Source: Cloacibacillus sp. An23
GTDB taxonomy: Bacteria; Synergistota; Synergistia; Synergistales; Synergistaceae
Length of the DNA stretch: 60,519 nt
Reading direction: 5' to 3'
NCBI RefSeq assembly: GCF_002159945.1
Contig: NZ_NFJQ01000014.1
Span: forward strand, 1-60,519
The notes below the pieces were generated by a model. The model worked only from the letters and a program-made list of their open reading frames with translations. It was not told the DNA's origin and did not search any database. The position numbers and the translations under genes were made by a program. Each line of letters starts with the position of its first letter. Position 1 is the first letter of the stretch. Below are positions 58,927 to 60,519 of the stretch, piece after piece.

Positions 58927-60198
58927 ATGGCAGAGAACATTCTTAAGGTAAAAGAGAAGAAGGACCGCTACGACGTTACCTACATGGCGGGCGACGACTC
59001 CGGATTCGACATGATGGAGGGCGCGCTGCTCGTCCTCGAATCGCTCGACCTGCCCATCAACTGGCACCGCGCCGACCTCGGCTGGTGCATGTGGGAAAAG
59101 TCGAACAAGAAGTTCGGCGAAGACGACCCGCGCTGCAACACCGTTCCCCCGGAGACGATAAAGTCCATAGAAGAGACCGACGCGACTATAATGGCCGCCA
59201 TCACCTCCAAGGCCGGAGTCAAGGGCTTCAAGTCCGCGATACTCCAGATGCGCCAGCTCTTCGACCTCTACATAAACATCCGCCCCGCCAAGACGCTGCC
59301 CGGCATCGGCACGCCGCTCGCGAAGAACCCGGACATCGACATTGTGATGTTCCGCGAGAACACCGAAGACCTCTACGCCGCCGTCGAATTTTTCCCGCTG
59401 CCGCCCGAGATGTTCGACCTGCACAAGGGCATGGACCGCTTCCGTGAAGGCAAGGGCGAGATAGCCGTCTCGTGGCGCGTCTTCTCGACCGAGGGCTGCG
59501 AGCGCATCATCCGCGCCGCGTTCGAGTACGCGAAGGCGACGGGACGCAAGACCGTCCACTGCTGCAACAAGGCCAACGTCATACGCCAGACCGACGGCAT
59601 GATGAAGCGCATCTTCCTCGAGATAGCGAAGGAGTACGAGCAGTACGGCATCAAGGGAATCGAAGAGAACGCCGACGCGACCGCGATGTGGCTCATCAAG
59701 AACCCGCAGGACTACAGCGTCATCGTAGCCTCGAACGTCTTCGGCGACATACTCTCCGACGAAGCCTCGCAGCTCACGGGCGGCCTCGGCTTCGCGCCAT
59801 CGGGCAACATCGGGAAGAATGCCGCGATATTCGAGCCGTCCAGCGGCTCCGTTCCGAAGTACGCGCACCAGTATAAGGTCAACCCGAGCGCGATGATCCT
59901 CACCTGCAAGATGATGCTCGAGTACCTCGGCCTCGACGACGCCGCGAAGAAGATAGAAAAGGCGCTCGGCGAAGTCCTCACAGAAAACAAGCCCGGCACG
60001 CTCACCTACGACGTGCTGCGCGACTTCCGCGGAGACCCGGACTGGGAGAAGAACGCCGCCTCGACCATCGAAATGGCGGCGGCGATAGCGCAGAAGATAA
60101 ATCCCGAGTTCACCGGAGAAAAGCTCGAAGCGGCGAAGAAAAAGGTCCACGAGATGTGCGCGTGGGACGAAAAGTCGCTCATCGGCTTCGATGACTAG
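58927..60198 (+). CDS. Isocitrate/isopropylmalate dehydrogenase family protein
   Basis: A 423-residue beta-decarboxylating dehydrogenase. Visible family features are SILQMRQLFDLYINIRPAK-like substrate arginines (AILQMRQLFDLYINIRP), MFRENTEDLYAAVEF, the catalytic lysine/tyrosine region NKANVIRQTDGMM, metal aspartates in NVFGDILSDEASQLTGGLG and ...PSSGSVPKYAHQYKVNPSA. NAD versus NADP use is not decided. In this context it probably interconverts isocitrate and 2-oxoglutarate next to the aconitase-type genes, perhaps in the reductive carboxylation direction. Confidence 0.85.
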   Translation: MAENILKVKEKKDRYDVTYMAGDDSGFDMMEGALLVLESLDLPINWHRADLGWCMWEKSNKKFGEDDPRCNTVPPETIKSIEETDATIMAAITSKAGVKGFKSAILQMRQLFDLYINIRPAKTLPGIGTPLAKNPDIDIVMFRENTEDLYAAVEFFPLPPEMFDLHKGMDRFREGKGEIAVSWRVFSTEGCERIIRAAFEYAKATGRKTVHCCNKANVIRQTDGMMKRIFLEIAKEYEQYGIKGIEENADATAMWLIKNPQDYSVIVASNVFGDILSDEASQLTGGLGFAPSGNIGKNAAIFEPSSGSVPKYAHQYKVNPSAMILTCKMMLEYLGLDDAAKKIEKALGEVLTENKPGTLTYDVLRDFRGDPDWEKNAASTIEMAAAIAQKINPEFTGEKLEAAKKKVHEMCAWDEKSLIGFDD

Positions 60199-60233
60199 CT
60201 TACGAAAGTACCGTAACCTGGAGTAAAATAAAC

Positions 60234-60278
60234 AAAGCGGCTCGCCTTCCGCCGTTTCGGGACGGGCGGGCCGCTTTT
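60234..60278 (+). terminator. Rho-independent terminator before citD
   Basis: AAAGCGGCTCGCC and GGCGGGCCGCTTT form a 13-bp stem (one G-T pair) ending in a T run, 35 bp after the dehydrogenase stop. The citD ribosome site follows within 10 bp, so termination is probably partial or citD has its own upstream control. Confidence 0.75.
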
Positions 60279-60301
60279 ACATCGTAAGGAGGAATTGCCA
60301 G

Positions 60302-60519
60302 ATGAAGACATCGCAGGCGGGGACGCTTGAATCGATGGACTGCCTCGTGACGCTCGAAGAAGCGCCGTCCGGCGCGGGCGTCTCGATAGAGATAACCGGG
60401 GCGAGCGCCGCGCGCTTCAAAAGCGCGATGGAAAAGAAGATAACGGAGACCCTCGCCGCGCTCGAGGCGAAGGATCTGAAGGTGACCGTACAGGACAACG
60501 GCGCGCTCGACATAGTGCT
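60302..60519 (+). CDS. citD: Citrate lyase acyl carrier protein CitD, 3' truncated by window end
   Basis: The visible 72 residues start MKTSQAGTLESMDCLVTLEE and continue ...KDLKVTVQDNGALDIV, matching citrate lyase gamma subunit. S11 in the AGTLES motif is the site for the phosphoribosyl-dephospho-CoA prosthetic group. Citrate lyase cleaves citrate to oxaloacetate and acetate. Ribosome site AAGGAGG. Other cit genes are expected beyond the window. Confidence 0.9.
   Translation, partial: MKTSQAGTLESMDCLVTLEEAPSGAGVSIEITGASAARFKSAMEKKITETLAALEAKDLKVTVQDNGALDIV

Overview
The window looks like chromosome from a high-GC, anaerobic, outer-membraned, amino-acid-fermenting bacterium. A member of the Synergistota (Cloacibacillus/Synergistes-like) is my best guess, but it is an inference from gene content: corrinoid methyl transfer, a GGGtGRT protein with a NifU-like partner, a two-partner-secretion adhesin that needs an outer membrane, citrate lyase and oxygen-sensitive Fe-S and radical SAM enzymes. 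I see no rRNA, tRNA or CRISPR array.

Layout. 1-3.0 kb (+): a four-subunit flavin/Fe-S amine or amino acid dehydrogenase. 3.1-8.8 kb (-): an apparent operon of PadR regulator, radical SAM enzyme, DUF5714 protein, SsuABC-type importer and a homocysteine methyltransferase-like protein. 9.0-14.9 kb: an acetyltransferase with an internal deletion, GGGtGRT/NifU-like pair, phosphohexomutase, exported nitroreductase-like protein, prepilin peptidase and a tautomerase. 15.2-19.0 kb: a DUF4418/ABC exporter operon and a COG0523 GTPase. 19.0-26.1 kb: a SARP/BTAD-ATPase regulator divergent from an amino acid permease, Ldh-type dehydrogenase and aminotransferase.

26.4-35.5 kb (+) is a near-complete methylotrophic methyl-transfer locus: corrinoid protein, an MtmB-family methyltransferase with valine where archaeal MtmB has pyrrolysine, an MtbA-like methyltransferase fused to a thioredoxin-like domain, an NhaC-type antiporter, a class III aminotransferase, a RACo-type corrinoid reactivase and a MetH-activation-domain protein. 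It probably demethylates an unknown methylated amine without pyrrolysine.

36.5-50.4 kb is an adhesin island: a 3283-residue TpsA exoprotein, its TpsB transporter, and a tyrosine recombinase. Between recombinase and tpsB are three copies of an 18-bp palindromic-arm site, one inverted relative to the other two, enclosing promoter-like sequence. This has the form of an invertible promoter switch that would phase-vary the adhesin. The island is bounded by same-orientation copies of a composite palindromic repeat, also found at 17.7 kb, and a decayed GIY-YIG nuclease gene abuts one copy.

50.4-60.5 kb: a B12-binding radical SAM protein, an ALDH7-type aldehyde dehydrogenase divergent from a FadR-type regulator with three GTCTGAC operator-like sites between them, then an HD protein, two complete aconitase/isopropylmalate-isomerase-type heterodimers, an isocitrate/isopropylmalate dehydrogenase homologue and the start of citD. 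This last set could link 2-oxoglutarate, isocitrate, citrate and oxaloacetate plus acetate.
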